A stretch of 56,698 nucleotides of DNA, from contig JAFRYA010000029.1 in assembly GCA_017441295.1 (NCBI GenBank), forward strand, positions 1 through 56,698. The letters are read 5' to 3'. Position 1 is the stretch's first letter. Every line of letters starts with the position of its first letter. Below are positions 1-8,098 of the stretch, one piece after another. The position numbers were made by a program, and so were the translations under genes. The notes under the pieces were generated by a model. That model saw only the letters and a program-made list of their open reading frames with translations. It was not told the origin of the DNA and did no database searches. The DNA is from Lachnospiraceae bacterium (lineage in GTDB: Bacteria > Bacillota > Clostridia > Lachnospirales > Lachnospiraceae).

Positions 1-271
1 GACCCGGTCTTTTTTGTTTCATACAGGGTAATGAACCGAGGACTCGAACCAGGAGGGAGCCTGCGGAGCAGGCGGAAGGAGACGGTCCGGTGGACCGTCT
101 CCGCCGACGCCGGCCTGAAAGGCGCCTATGGCGCCGGTGGGAGTCCCCGGTGGCTCATGAAACAAAAAGACCAGGACGAAAGTCCCGGTCTTTTTTGTTT
201 CATACAGGGTAATGAACCGGGGACTCGAACCAGGAGGGAGCCTGCGAAGCAGGCGGAAGGAGACGGTCCGG
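1..271. repeat. Tandem structured repeat unit (about 181 bp) with long palindromes
   Basis: Bases 1-90 recur almost exactly at 182-271, so the unit length is 181 bp; the window begins inside a unit. Between the copies is a long imperfect palindrome at 141-226: GAGTCCCCGG (141-150) pairs with CCGGGGACTC (217-226), ATGAAACAAAAAGACC (157-172) pairs with 187-203, and the tip is GGAC-GAAA-GTCC (174-185), a GNRA-type tetraloop. Further perfect hairpins are GCCTGC/GCAGGC (59-73), an 11-bp stem GGAGACGGTCC/GGACCGTCTCC with a 3-nt loop (78-102), and GGCGCC/GGCGCC (121-135). Seen directly; the function is unknown. A long open frame at 31-519 crosses it, but its composition follows the repeats and I do not call it a gene. 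Confidence 0.8.
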
Positions 272-505
272 ATTATGCAATTTGTGCGCGCTTGATTTTG
301 GGCGGGTCCGGATTATGCAGCTTATGCGCACTATGCTTTGGATGGAATCCGAATTATGCAATTTATGCGCGTATTTTTGCTGGTTGTCAGTTATTTTACG
401 CGCATAAACTGTATTATCCGGACGTGGGGTGTTTGCTCATACACATAAGCTGCAAAATACGGATATCGCTAGCTGAAGATACGCACAGATTGCAAAAAAC
501 GTCCA
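265..505. repeat. Array of six degenerate 25-bp repeats, three direct then three inverted, period about 40 bp
   Basis: A motif built around TCCGGATTATGCA followed by TTATGCGCG occurs in the + orientation at 265-290, 305-330 and 345-371, then in the opposite orientation at 397-423, 441-465 and 481-505, the last two more degenerate. Start-to-start spacing is 40 and 40 in the direct half and 44 and 40 in the inverted half; the dyad lies near 384. The 14-bp linkers in the direct half resemble each other. No cas gene is near, and repeat length and linker similarity argue against CRISPR. The remaining 506-670 holds nothing I can assign except the 3' flank of the Nudix gene. Confidence 0.7.
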
Positions 506-670
506 CTTTCGAAGATTGACCCTATACATTGCCCGCTATTGGTTGCTTGAAATAACGATGGCGTTGCCATAAACGTAATTTCGTGGCACGACACCCATTA
601 AAAACGCACAACAGCGCTAAATCACCGATCAAAAAAAGAACTCACCACAGATAGGAGAGTTCTCTGGCTT

Positions 671-1264
671 TTATTTAATTATCTTCACGAATTCATACAT
701 GATCCTTGCGGTTATCCCCCAGATGGTGATGCCGTCGTATTCGTAGAATAGTTCGTCGAATTTGCTGCTGCGCCACTTATATTTGCGGCCGCCGCGGATT
801 CGCTCGTACGGGAAGTCTTCGCCGGGATGCACCCAGGTCTCAACGCTGCACCTTACAGGCTCTGTGGTCAGGAAGTAATCCAGCGGCACTTCGAAGACGC
901 GGGAGACTTCTGATCTGCTGAATGTGCCTTCGTAGCCGCTCAGTTCAGCGGCAAATGAATAGATGCTGGCAGTTGTGCGGTGGAAGAGATTGGACTCGCC
1001 AATGACGTTCAGCTGGGATGCGTCGATCAGCAGTTCTTCACAGCTTTCGCGGACTGCGGCTTCGCGAGGGGTCTCGCCGGGCTCTATCATGCCGCCTGGC
1101 AGGCATACGTCGCCTGGCTGGTCAGGGATGTCTTCAGAACGGATCTCAAATAAAACGTTATAGCCCGTCGAGGTCCTGAGCAAAGGGATGCAGACTGCGC
1201 TGCGGTGGAGATTTTCCAGCTCGATCAGGCCGGGTCTGTGTGTTCTGATGTTGTCCAGATTCAT
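671..1264 (-). CDS. Nudix hydrolase, CoA-pyrophosphatase-like
   Basis: The 197-residue protein has a Nudix box at about residues 57-79 (GG-MIEPGE-x7-REScEELL), preceded by QPGDVCLPGG. That context matches the CoA diphosphatase (NudL/YeaB-type) subgroup, whose members hydrolyse CoA or other nucleoside diphosphate derivatives. The final Nudix glycine is replaced by leucine (EELL). I chose the ATG at 1264 because it overlaps the TGA of the upstream thioesterase gene as ATGA, the usual sign of translational coupling; a longer frame to 1354 would sit inside that gene. It is the last gene of a four-gene minus-strand operon. Substrate is inferred from the family, not shown. Confidence 0.85.
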   Translation of the reverse strand: MNLDNIRTHRPGLIELENLHRSAVCIPLLRTSTGYNVLFEIRSEDIPDQPGDVCLPGGMIEPGETPREAAVRESCEELLIDASQLNVIGESNLFHRTTASIYSFAAELSGYEGTFSRSEVSRVFEVPLDYFLTTEPVRCSVETWVHPGEDFPYERIRGGRKYKWRSSKFDELFYEYDGITIWGITARIMYEFVKIIK

Positions 1265-1758
1265 TGGTGTTCCTCTTTCATTAATCTGCTGGCGCCTTTG
1301 TCGGCCAGAATGTTTTTCTTTACCAGCATGTATTTCGCCATGGCTGTCAGGCACAGCTTGCCTGAGTCCATGTCCCAGATTTCGCAGGTGGTGCCGACCA
1401 GCTGCTTGCCGATCTTGCGGATGTCGGCGTGAATGCGGAATGTCTCGCCCTGCATTGGCGCCAGGTAGCTGACCTGCAGGTCAGTTGTGGATGGCGGAGT
1501 CTGGATGGACGCGCTGACTGTCATGCCCATGCAGGTATCGGCCAGAACGCAGGCAATGCCGCCGTGCACACCATTGTATGGGTTAAGGAACATTTCCTGT
1601 TTGGCGTATGTAAAGTCTGCCCACATGCGGTTGTCTTCATCGCACTTTTCAAGCTGCAGGTTAATGATGTTGTTGATACGGTTTTTATAAATCTCAGCTT
1701 TCTGAGCGTCCAGCACGCGTTGGATGCATTCGCTGAAAGACATTTCCAAAAAATCCAT
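1261..1758 (-). CDS. PaaI-family hotdog thioesterase
   Basis: A 165-residue single hotdog domain. The NPYNGVHGGIACVLADTCMG segment (about residues 59-78) is the PaaI/YdiI-type active-site helix with its HGG turn. Family members hydrolyse acyl- or aryl-CoA thioesters in the cytosol. Start and stop overlap both neighbours: its ATG shares one base with the TAA of the YbgC-like gene (TAATG) and its TGA overlaps the Nudix ATG. Two different hotdog thioesterases followed by a CoA-pyrophosphatase-like Nudix enzyme suggest an operon for recycling or clearing CoA thioesters, which is an inference from adjacency. Confidence 0.85.
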   Translation of the reverse strand: MDFLEMSFSECIQRVLDAQKAEIYKNRINNIINLQLEKCDEDNRMWADFTYAKQEMFLNPYNGVHGGIACVLADTCMGMTVSASIQTPPSTTDLQVSYLAPMQGETFRIHADIRKIGKQLVGTTCEIWDMDSGKLCLTAMAKYMLVKKNILADKGASRLMKEEHQ

Positions 1759-2180
1759 TAATTCGACCTCTCCATTTTATTTATTACTAATTCATAAGCA
1801 TCAGGCATGCGTCTCTTGATGCTGAGCGGCCTGCGGGTGGTCTCATCAATGAAGCAGTGGCTTGAGTGGCCGGTGGTGATCAGCTCTTCGTCGCCTTTGC
1901 GGTGAATCTCATATTCAAACACCATTTTGATGCCGTTAAAGAATGATAACTTTACGTCCACAAAAAATTCGTCGCCGTATTTCAGGGTCTGATGATATTT
2001 TACATAAGCATCGACGACCGGGATCAGAATGCCGGCATCCTCAATAGTTGTATAAGGAACCCCCAGCTGGTCCATATAGAACAGTCTGGCCTCCTCGAAA
2101 ATACGCAGATAATTGGCGTTGTGGACTATCGCCATTTTATCGGTTTCATAATAATAAACCTGTCTGTGGTATCTTTCCAT
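1758..2180 (-). CDS. YbgC/FadM-like acyl-CoA thioesterase
   Basis: 140 residues with the 4HBT/YbgC signature near the N-terminus: ETDKMAIVHNANYLRIFEEAR, where D14 is the expected catalytic acid and H20-N21-Y24 the usual pattern. Members act on short- to medium-chain acyl-CoAs or 4-hydroxybenzoyl-CoA. The start at 2180 is chosen because AAAGGAG precedes it at good spacing; the open frame upstream runs into the CapA-like gene. It lies 10 bp downstream of that gene and overlaps the next thioesterase by one base, so the genes are co-transcribed. The actual substrate is not visible. Confidence 0.85.
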   Translation of the reverse strand: MERYHRQVYYYETDKMAIVHNANYLRIFEEARLFYMDQLGVPYTTIEDAGILIPVVDAYVKYHQTLKYGDEFFVDVKLSFFNGIKMVFEYEIHRKGDEELITTGHSSHCFIDETTRRPLSIKRRMPDAYELVINKMERSN

Positions 2181-2190
2181 TATTGCTCCT

Positions 2191-3558
2191 TTAATACTCC
2201 AGCTCGCGTGGAATATCTGCCTGGCCGTGCTCAGCGCGGAAATCAAAGAACGCGTCGCCGAGCCTGCCCATTGTCCTGTTGTAGGACTCCACGCCGTAAT
2301 AATATTCATCGTTGGCCCACTCGGACGGATCCTTGTTCGGGTCAAGCGGAATGATCTCGAATGAATCATCTCTCTGGACCCAGGTCGGAATCGCGTCAAT
2401 GCCGCTGATGATCACGTCGCCGGTGTTGTATTTATCTATGTTCAGAATGAAGATGATACCGTCCTCGGTGTAGCCACGGTAATCGTCCTCGTTCATGATA
2501 TCCCTGCGCTGATTAGACAGCTCGTTGCCCATCGAGTAGAGGCAGAGCATCTGGTGACCATTATCACTTTTCAGCACGTCAAACATCTGTACTACGTGCG
2601 GGTGCCCGCCAATGATCACGTCTACTCCCATATCACAGAGCGCCTGCGCAATCTCAGTCTGATAATCGCGCGGATAATCTTCATATTCCTCGCCCCAGTG
2701 CATATAGAAAATCTTCAGGTCGCAGCCGAGCTCATCCATCTGCGCCAGCTGTCTGCGGGCGTCGCTGTAGAATGCATCCAGGTTTTCATAGTCAAATGTA
2801 TTGACCATCTCCTCATCTTCGTAATCGATCGGAATGTAGTTGAGTGACTTGCCGCCGGTCTCATAGGTATAGCATATCATGCCGAGCTTGATGCCCTTGA
2901 CATCCTCGACCAGAATAAAGGAATCGCTTTCATCCTGGCGGGTGCCGGTATAATCCAGACCGTACTCTTTCAGCACGCGCTGCGTACGATGAAGGCCGTA
3001 GCTGCCCATGTCATAGGTGTGGTTATTAGCTGTCAGGCATACGTCGGCGCCGGCATTTTTCAGCGCTTCGGCTACAGCGTCAGGGCTGCCGAATGGATTG
3101 CTAGAATATTCGTATCCGTCATCCGGGTCAACCAGAGGCACCTCCAGATTTACAACCATCAGATCCAGTTTACTGTAATATGGAGCAACATAAGTGAAAG
3201 CCCCATTGAAATCATGGTGGTCACCGTAGTCAAAAGCAGCCAGTACGGACGGGTGTATCAGGATGTCACCGGTGGAACCGACAGTAATGGAAGATATGAT
3301 CTCGGGCTCGCCGATAGTGGTCGTTTCATCAGGTGCCGAGGACTCTGTTGTTTCACCCGGCGCAGGAGTGGTGCCCGGGTCTGGCTTGTTGCCGGATTTG
3401 CCTTTGCCTGAAACCAGAATGATGATTATGACAGCTATTATAACAACCAGCAGGCCGATGCCTGCGAAGGGTATCCAGGGCTTCAGTCTGCGTCTGGAAC
3501 GCCTTCTGCTTTTGGTCTGCTGAGCGGTGCGTGGATTAGTTGGTTTTCTCTGTGCCAT
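2191..3558 (-). CDS. CapA-family metallophosphatase-like protein, membrane anchored
   Basis: 455 residues. A basic N-terminus (RRRSRRRLK) leads into one membrane segment at about residues 27-49, then a Thr/Glu/Pro linker and a CapA/PGA_cap domain (about 95-400). CapA hallmarks are visible in order: GDILIHPS, NLEVPL, ANNHTYDMG, GGHPHVVQ and YSMGN. CapA proteins of Bacillus take part in poly-gamma-glutamate synthesis or export, but many clostridial homologues stand alone without capB/capC, as here, so a capsule role is not supported. The chosen start has GGAGAAAC upstream; the 95 residues before it in the open frame look non-coding. First gene of the minus-strand operon. Confidence 0.85.
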   Translation of the reverse strand: MAQRKPTNPRTAQQTKSRRRSRRRLKPWIPFAGIGLLVVIIAVIIIILVSGKGKSGNKPDPGTTPAPGETTESSAPDETTTIGEPEIISSITVGSTGDILIHPSVLAAFDYGDHHDFNGAFTYVAPYYSKLDLMVVNLEVPLVDPDDGYEYSSNPFGSPDAVAEALKNAGADVCLTANNHTYDMGSYGLHRTQRVLKEYGLDYTGTRQDESDSFILVEDVKGIKLGMICYTYETGGKSLNYIPIDYEDEEMVNTFDYENLDAFYSDARRQLAQMDELGCDLKIFYMHWGEEYEDYPRDYQTEIAQALCDMGVDVIIGGHPHVVQMFDVLKSDNGHQMLCLYSMGNELSNQRRDIMNEDDYRGYTEDGIIFILNIDKYNTGDVIISGIDAIPTWVQRDDSFEIIPLDPNKDPSEWANDEYYYGVESYNRTMGRLGDAFFDFRAEHGQADIPRELEY

Positions 3559-3620
3559 GTAGTTTCTCCGTAAACATTTTGCGTATATTATAACCGCTTT
3601 TAACTGAAAAACAAAACATA

Positions 3621-3650
3621 TTGTATTATATATAATAAGTATTTTATAAT
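3621..3650 (+). promoter_or_regulatory. Promoter of the lipoprotein gene
   Basis: TTGTAT (3621-3626), an 18-bp spacer and a perfect TATAAT (3645-3650) lie 24 bp before the start codon at 3674. The region is strongly AT rich. The site is seen directly; its use is inferred. Confidence 0.6.
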
Positions 3651-3673
3651 GCAAAATATGGGGGTATAAAACA

Positions 3674-5473
3674 ATGAAAAAAATAAGTCTTTTTATTATT
3701 CCAATATTAATTTTGTGCTTTATTCTCGCGGCTTGCAACGGAAACAACAAGCCGTCAGAAGAGACCACAGGCGAGCCGGAAAACCCGGCAGAGATTTCTG
3801 AAAAGGCAATGGACAATTTCCTCGCCAAACTCAGCGAGGGCACTTATACCATGGATGCTCCCGATTATTGCAAGATAAGTGTCCAGCCTGACGAAGTCAT
3901 CTTTGATTATGCCGATAATATGTATGACGATTTCGCAGTTGTCAGCATCAACAACGAATCCTTCCAGGGCTTCCTGACAGGCAGCCAGATGAGTGATGCT
4001 ACATTCCTCGGCGAAGGCCGGGCGTTTGAAGTAGCTGCGGTCAGACTGCCGACCGCGTTGCTCAGCGAAGAAGTATCACAGGGCAACATCTATAATCTCT
4101 TCTACAACACAGAAGAAGACCCGCTGAAGTTCGTATCCTACGAAGCTGCTACGAAGCAGATCATTGGAGGATTCGCCGGCTACGGTGCAATGCAGCTCGG
4201 CAGGGTGCAGGATGTTTATCTGGTACTGGACGGCGTGGATGTAAATACCGCTCACTTCCAGGCAGAGGTTACTGATGATGAGGCCGGCGGCATCGTATAC
4301 GATGATATCGATATTACAGTCACATTCGGAAACGCTGAAGGCAATGAGATAGCAGAAAAGTGGATGAACAACCCTGTTTATCCGGAAGGTCTCACTGAAT
4401 GGCCGGATGGGGAAATAATGATCCTTGACTCAATATTCCTGCCCGGATATGGATTGGCAGCAGTGCCGTTCCCAACATTCAGAACCTATGCTTTCAAAAT
4501 GGATCAAGAGAACTTTTACATGACAGGAGAAGTCAACATCCGTGACTCACGTGCTACGGAAGATGACATGAAAGCCTATGCGGCAGAACTGATCAATCAG
4601 GGCTTCGCCGAAGTCCAGGAGACGCAGGAAGACGGAACCACAAAGACCTGGTATCGCCGCATCTTAAGAGAGGAAGCGCAGTGCTATTCATCCATCAATC
4701 TGGAATACGACAACGGCGTCACAATGGTTGCCAAGAAGTACTATGAATTCCCGGTTTATGATGGCCTTGAAGATATTAATAAAGTTATCGTAGAACATGG
4801 ATATCTGCCGATGACGGAGACAGATGTAATCACTTCATGGCATGGAGACGACGCGGCATATGACATGACAGAGGGATGGAATTACTTCTACTTATTCGAT
4901 ATGGCTCTGTATGTTTCTATTGACTACACTGATTATGATGCTCTGATAGAATATCTGAATCAGTACATAGCAGATCTTGAGGCAAACGGATTTAAGCCTG
5001 TTTATACAGATGATCCTGACAACGCAGATTATTATGAGTCACCGAACGGAGCCCAGGACTTCAGATATCATGAAGAGCCTGACGGCACAGTAACGCTGCT
5101 TTTCAAGTCAGAGAGATATATCACCCCGGCCGAGGTAGATGAAACCGTCCGCAACGCCGGATTCCCGGGCATCATGTTCGAGGATTATATCGAGGCATAC
5201 GACAGGGTAATGTTCCAGAAAGTTCAGTTCGGCATGGACTACAAATTCTACTACATGGTTATCAAGACTTATGAGAGCAGAGAAGCAGCAGAAACGTTCC
5301 TGAACAATTACGAAGCCGCTCTGAACGAGGCCGGATTTGACAGAGCCAGCCCGTCAGAAGTCGAGTTCGACGCAGACGTTATTCTTTATAACGAATCCAC
5401 CAACCAGCTCGTCGGAATCAAAATGTATGACGGTGACAACCCAATGGTTTACATGAGCTTTGTAAATAGATAA
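3674..5473 (+). CDS. Uncharacterised lipoprotein
   Basis: 599 residues with a type II signal peptide: MKK, hydrophobic core, and lipobox LAAC with the lipidated cysteine at about residue 21, followed by a Asn/Glu/Thr-rich tether. The rest is acidic, rich in Tyr and aromatic residues, with no cysteine pattern or catalytic motif I recognise. The second half carries several alpha/beta stretches of similar flavour (for example about 365-450 and 490-590), which may be divergent repeats. Expected on the outer face of the membrane. Preceded by its own promoter and followed by a strong terminator, so probably monocistronic. No function can be named. Confidence 0.75.
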   Translation: MKKISLFIIPILILCFILAACNGNNKPSEETTGEPENPAEISEKAMDNFLAKLSEGTYTMDAPDYCKISVQPDEVIFDYADNMYDDFAVVSINNESFQGFLTGSQMSDATFLGEGRAFEVAAVRLPTALLSEEVSQGNIYNLFYNTEEDPLKFVSYEAATKQIIGGFAGYGAMQLGRVQDVYLVLDGVDVNTAHFQAEVTDDEAGGIVYDDIDITVTFGNAEGNEIAEKWMNNPVYPEGLTEWPDGEIMILDSIFLPGYGLAAVPFPTFRTYAFKMDQENFYMTGEVNIRDSRATEDDMKAYAAELINQGFAEVQETQEDGTTKTWYRRILREEAQCYSSINLEYDNGVTMVAKKYYEFPVYDGLEDINKVIVEHGYLPMTETDVITSWHGDDAAYDMTEGWNYFYLFDMALYVSIDYTDYDALIEYLNQYIADLEANGFKPVYTDDPDNADYYESPNGAQDFRYHEEPDGTVTLLFKSERYITPAEVDETVRNAGFPGIMFEDYIEAYDRVMFQKVQFGMDYKFYYMVIKTYESREAAETFLNNYEAALNEAGFDRASPSEVEFDADVILYNESTNQLVGIKMYDGDNPMVYMSFVNR

Positions 5474-5488
5474 TTTATGAAAAGCAGG

Positions 5489-5515
5489 CGCCCTCCTTCG
5501 GGAGGGCGTTTTTTT
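5489..5515 (+). terminator. Rho-independent terminator
   Basis: CGCCCTCC-TTCG-GGAGGGCG (5489-5508), a perfect 8-bp stem with a UUCG tetraloop, followed by seven T. It ends the lipoprotein transcript. Confidence 0.92.
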
Positions 5516-5533
5516 CTGTCTTGTGAGGTATGA

Positions 5534-5723
5534 TTTTGTTCGTTTTTCGCTTTATCGGCAGTTTCGAACAAAATAAGACCGCATTTTATACTCTTGAGCC
5601 TTGTATTTTTTGTACGCAACTTGGCAAAACGACCTATTTCGTACAAAAAACAATCTCTAAAATGAGGGAAAACACTACGATTATTTGTACGTAATCTAAG
5701 AAAACAGCCGATTACGTACAAAA
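5534..5723. repeat. Phased array of six alternately oriented TTTTGT(T/A)CG repeats
   Basis: This is the main content of the 316-bp gap 5474-5789. Sites: TTTTGTTCG 5534-5542, CGAACAAAA 5565-5573, TTTTGTACG 5608-5616, CGTACAAAA 5640-5648, (A)TTTGTACG 5683-5691, CGTACAAAA 5715-5723. Orientation alternates strictly. Centre-to-centre distances are 31, 43, 32, 43 and 32 bp. Arms extend beyond the core: 11 bp in the second pair (5606-5616 with 5640-5650) and 13 bp in the third (TTTGTACGTAATC 5684-5696 with 5710-5722). Each pair could fold into a hairpin in RNA or single-stranded DNA. The same geometry recurs at 20198-20386. Confidence 0.8.
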
Positions 5724-5789
5724 CCAGACGGAAAATCGAGTTCAAACGATGTATAATTAATAAACAAACCACATCGGAGAACATACATC

Positions 5790-6194
5790 ATGATTTTCAA
5801 ACACACTAACCGCCCTGGCTTTTTATTTGGCTTTATAGATTTCTTCACCGCGGGCTTTTTCTTTTTGTTTTATATGCCGCTAAGCGGACTGCAGGATGAG
5901 ATTGACTTTATCCTTGGGCATACGACAATGAAATACTGGAAGGCTTATCTGCTGGGCATACCGACGCTGTTTATTTATCCGTTGGTCTGGATGGCCAGGA
6001 TTTCTGAAGAGCTAAAGAGCAAGGCCATTGAGCTGGGCGTAGAAGGGCCGTACACTTCGTGGTGGCATATGTTCGGCTGGAATATCTTCGGCATTCTGAT
6101 CCTGGGGCCTGCTATTGCCACGCACAGGTTTTTCAAAACGCTGAACAAAATTGAGATTGAATTGAACAATAGAAATAATAGTGATATATTCTAA
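5790..6194 (+). CDS. Small membrane protein, DUF4234-like
   Basis: 134 residues with three to four hydrophobic stretches (about 8-30, 50-70, 93-112) and a polar C-terminal tail. The spacing of aromatic membrane helices around a YPLVWMARISEELK loop and the HRFFKTLNKIEIELN end resemble DUF4234 membrane proteins, which have no established function. The start follows GGAGAACATACATC, a slightly long-spaced ribosome site. It is 26 bp upstream of the HerA-like ATPase gene and probably co-transcribed with it. The family assignment is from memory of the pattern and is moderate. Confidence 0.6.
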   Translation: MIFKHTNRPGFLFGFIDFFTAGFFFLFYMPLSGLQDEIDFILGHTTMKYWKAYLLGIPTLFIYPLVWMARISEELKSKAIELGVEGPYTSWWHMFGWNIFGILILGPAIATHRFFKTLNKIEIELNNRNNSDIF

Positions 6195-6220
6195 TTAAGA
6201 ATTTTTAAGGGGGAAACAAT

Positions 6221-7978
6221 ATGATAAAAGACGGCAAGATTTGGATGGCGAAGGCCGGTGATAAAGACCTTTATATACTTCCGCAGATGGCTAACCGCCA
6301 CGGATTGATCGCGGGCGCAACCGGTACTGGCAAGACTATTTCCATGAAAGTTATGGCTGAGTCTTTTTCAGATATGGGCGTTCCTGTTTTCTTCAGTGAC
6401 GTTAAGGGTGACCTGACAGGCATGTGTGTGCCTGGACTGGATACAGAGGACATGAGAGGCAGGATTGAGAGATTCGGCATTGAAGGCTGGCAGTACAAAG
6501 CTTATCCTACATGCTTCTGGGATCTGTTCGGCGAGAACGGACATCCGCTGAGGGTGACTGTGTCCGGACTGGGACCAATGCTTCTCGCCAGACTCCTGAA
6601 CCTTTCTGATGTTCAGGAAGGCGTTCTGAATATCGCTTTCAAAGTTGCTGACGATCAGGGCCTGCTCCTTCTGGATATGAAGGATCTGCGTGCGATGCTC
6701 CAGTACATTGGAGACAACCGCGATGAATATACTACTATGTACGGCAATGTCAGCACCAGCAGCGTAGGCGCTATCCAGAGAGCGCTTCTGGCGTTTGAGC
6801 AGGAGGGCGGACTGGATATGTTCGGAGAGCCGGCTCTGGATATCAGAGACTGGATCAAGACTGACATTAATGGCAGAGGATACATCAACATCCTGTCAGC
6901 AGCCAGACTCATCAGGAGCCCGATGTCATATGGCACATTCCTGCTGTGGATGCTGACCGAGCTTTATGAGAAACTGCCTGAGGTCGGCGACCTGGAGAAA
7001 CCTCGCATGGTATTCTTCTTCGACGAAGCTCATACATTATTTGATGACACACCTAAGGCACTCCAGAACAAGATTGTTCAGGTTGTCAAGCTCATCCGTT
7101 CCAAGGGCGTTGGCGTTTACTTCGTAACACAGAATCCGGGCGACATTCCGGGAGAAGTACTTCAGCAGCTCCAGAACAGGATCCAGCATGGCCTGCACGC
7201 ATACACACCAGCTGAGATGAAGGGCATCAAGGCAGCAGCTGAATCTTTCCGTGTTAATCCTGAATTCAATACAGAAGAAGCTCTGCAGTCATTAGGTACA
7301 GGAGAGGCACTGGTCAGCTTCTTAGATGAGAAGGGCGTGCCGATGATCGTTGAAAAGGCCAAGATACTGCCGCCACAGAGTCTTATGGGCGCTGCTGATC
7401 CGGCTAAGGTTTCACAGCAGATCCTTGCAGGTGAATTCGAGCTCAAATACAGAGAGCCTGTTGACAGAGAGTCCGCATATGAAATCATAATGAGAGCTGC
7501 TCAGCAGCTGGACATCAGCCTTGAAGATGAGATGAACGCTGTGGCAGCAGAAGGCGCAGCAGCGGCAGCAGGCGTTGGCGCAGCTGTTGTTGGCGGCGGA
7601 GCAGCTATTGCTGAAGGTGCGGCCGAGATTATTGAACCGGCGGTAGCTGAGGCACCTGCAGAGAAGCCTATGAGCAGGACTGAACAGCTTGAGGCTGAAC
7701 TGGCTGCGGCAAAGGCAGAACTCGAAGCACAGAAGAAAGGCCAGACCAAGGCTAAGGTGGCCAAGGCAGCCAAGACCACTGCTCAGAGAGCTACGACCAA
7801 TGCCGCTTCATCAGTTGCGAGATCGCTCAGCACCAACCTGGTCAACTCGATCGCAGGCGGCAAGAAAGCCAGCGCAGGCACTATTGCCAAGAGAGCTGCA
7901 ACCAATGCGCTCAGCTCGGTAATGCGCTCGGGCAGCACCGCACTGGTCAGAGGCCTGTTCGGAAATCTGAAACTGTAA
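6221..7978 (+). CDS. HerA-like ATPase, DUF853 (helicase HerA C-terminal) family
   Basis: 585 residues. Walker A GATGTGKT at 32-39, Walker B VFFFDEAH at about 263-270, an Arg/Gln-rich motor core typical of FtsK/HerA hexameric ATPases, then from about residue 440 an Ala/Glu/Lys-rich low-complexity region and coiled coil, ending in a second Ala/Ser-rich segment with paired AKRAATNA-type repeats. DUF853 proteins are widespread bacterial HerA relatives of unknown substrate. No NurA nuclease is adjacent, so a HerA-NurA end-resection role is not supported. The ribosome site AAGGGGG is strong. The gene ends at a terminator at 7996-8034. Confidence 0.85.
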   Translation: MIKDGKIWMAKAGDKDLYILPQMANRHGLIAGATGTGKTISMKVMAESFSDMGVPVFFSDVKGDLTGMCVPGLDTEDMRGRIERFGIEGWQYKAYPTCFWDLFGENGHPLRVTVSGLGPMLLARLLNLSDVQEGVLNIAFKVADDQGLLLLDMKDLRAMLQYIGDNRDEYTTMYGNVSTSSVGAIQRALLAFEQEGGLDMFGEPALDIRDWIKTDINGRGYINILSAARLIRSPMSYGTFLLWMLTELYEKLPEVGDLEKPRMVFFFDEAHTLFDDTPKALQNKIVQVVKLIRSKGVGVYFVTQNPGDIPGEVLQQLQNRIQHGLHAYTPAEMKGIKAAAESFRVNPEFNTEEALQSLGTGEALVSFLDEKGVPMIVEKAKILPPQSLMGAADPAKVSQQILAGEFELKYREPVDRESAYEIIMRAAQQLDISLEDEMNAVAAEGAAAAAGVGAAVVGGGAAIAEGAAEIIEPAVAEAPAEKPMSRTEQLEAELAAAKAELEAQKKGQTKAKVAKAAKTTAQRATTNAASSVARSLSTNLVNSIAGGKKASAGTIAKRAATNALSSVMRSGSTALVRGLFGNLKL

Positions 7979-7995
7979 TTATACATTTATAACAA

Positions 7996-8034
7996 AGAGC
8001 CGCAGCGCGTTTTGTGCAGCGGCTCTAATTTTTT
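7996..8034 (+). terminator. Rho-independent terminator
   Basis: AGAGCCGC (7996-8003) pairs with GCGGCTCT (8019-8026), with an inner GCGC/GTGC extension, followed by AATTTTTT. It ends the 5790-7978 transcript. Confidence 0.85.
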
Positions 8035-8051
8035 AACGACGCGATGTGTAT

Positions 8052-8072
8052 TATAATAAATATGACATTTTG
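8052..8072 (+). promoter_or_regulatory. Promoter -10 and possible operator half-site of the reductase operon
   Basis: TATAAT at 8052-8057 lies 42 bp before the first reductase start; no good -35 is visible (a T-run from the preceding terminator sits there). Just after the expected start point is GACATTTTG (8064-8072), identical to one arm of the palindrome at 28855-28873. The match may be chance. Confidence 0.45.
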
Positions 8073-8098
8073 CGTGTTAATAGAGGAGGTATTGAGGT

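Noticed and set aside
1..271. tRNA or tmRNA gene (GGTTCGAGTCC word on the minus strand)
   Set aside because: Only a T-loop-like word is present; no acceptor, D or anticodon arm can be assembled.
31..519. 162-residue open frame
   Set aside because: It runs through the palindromic repeats and the 40-bp array; its peptide repeats follow the DNA repeats and no ribosome site or homology is apparent.
2191..3558. Poly-gamma-glutamate capsule operon
   Set aside because: capB and capC are absent; CapA-like neighbours are thioesterases and a Nudix enzyme.
5534..5723. LexA/SOS boxes (CGAAC...GTTCG words)
   Set aside because: Firmicute LexA boxes need CGAAC and GTTCG four bases apart; here the half-words are about 31 bp apart and oriented the other way round.
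6221..7978. HerA-NurA DNA end-processing or defence system
   Set aside because: No nurA or other partner gene adjacent; the DUF853 type is a common stand-alone ATPase.
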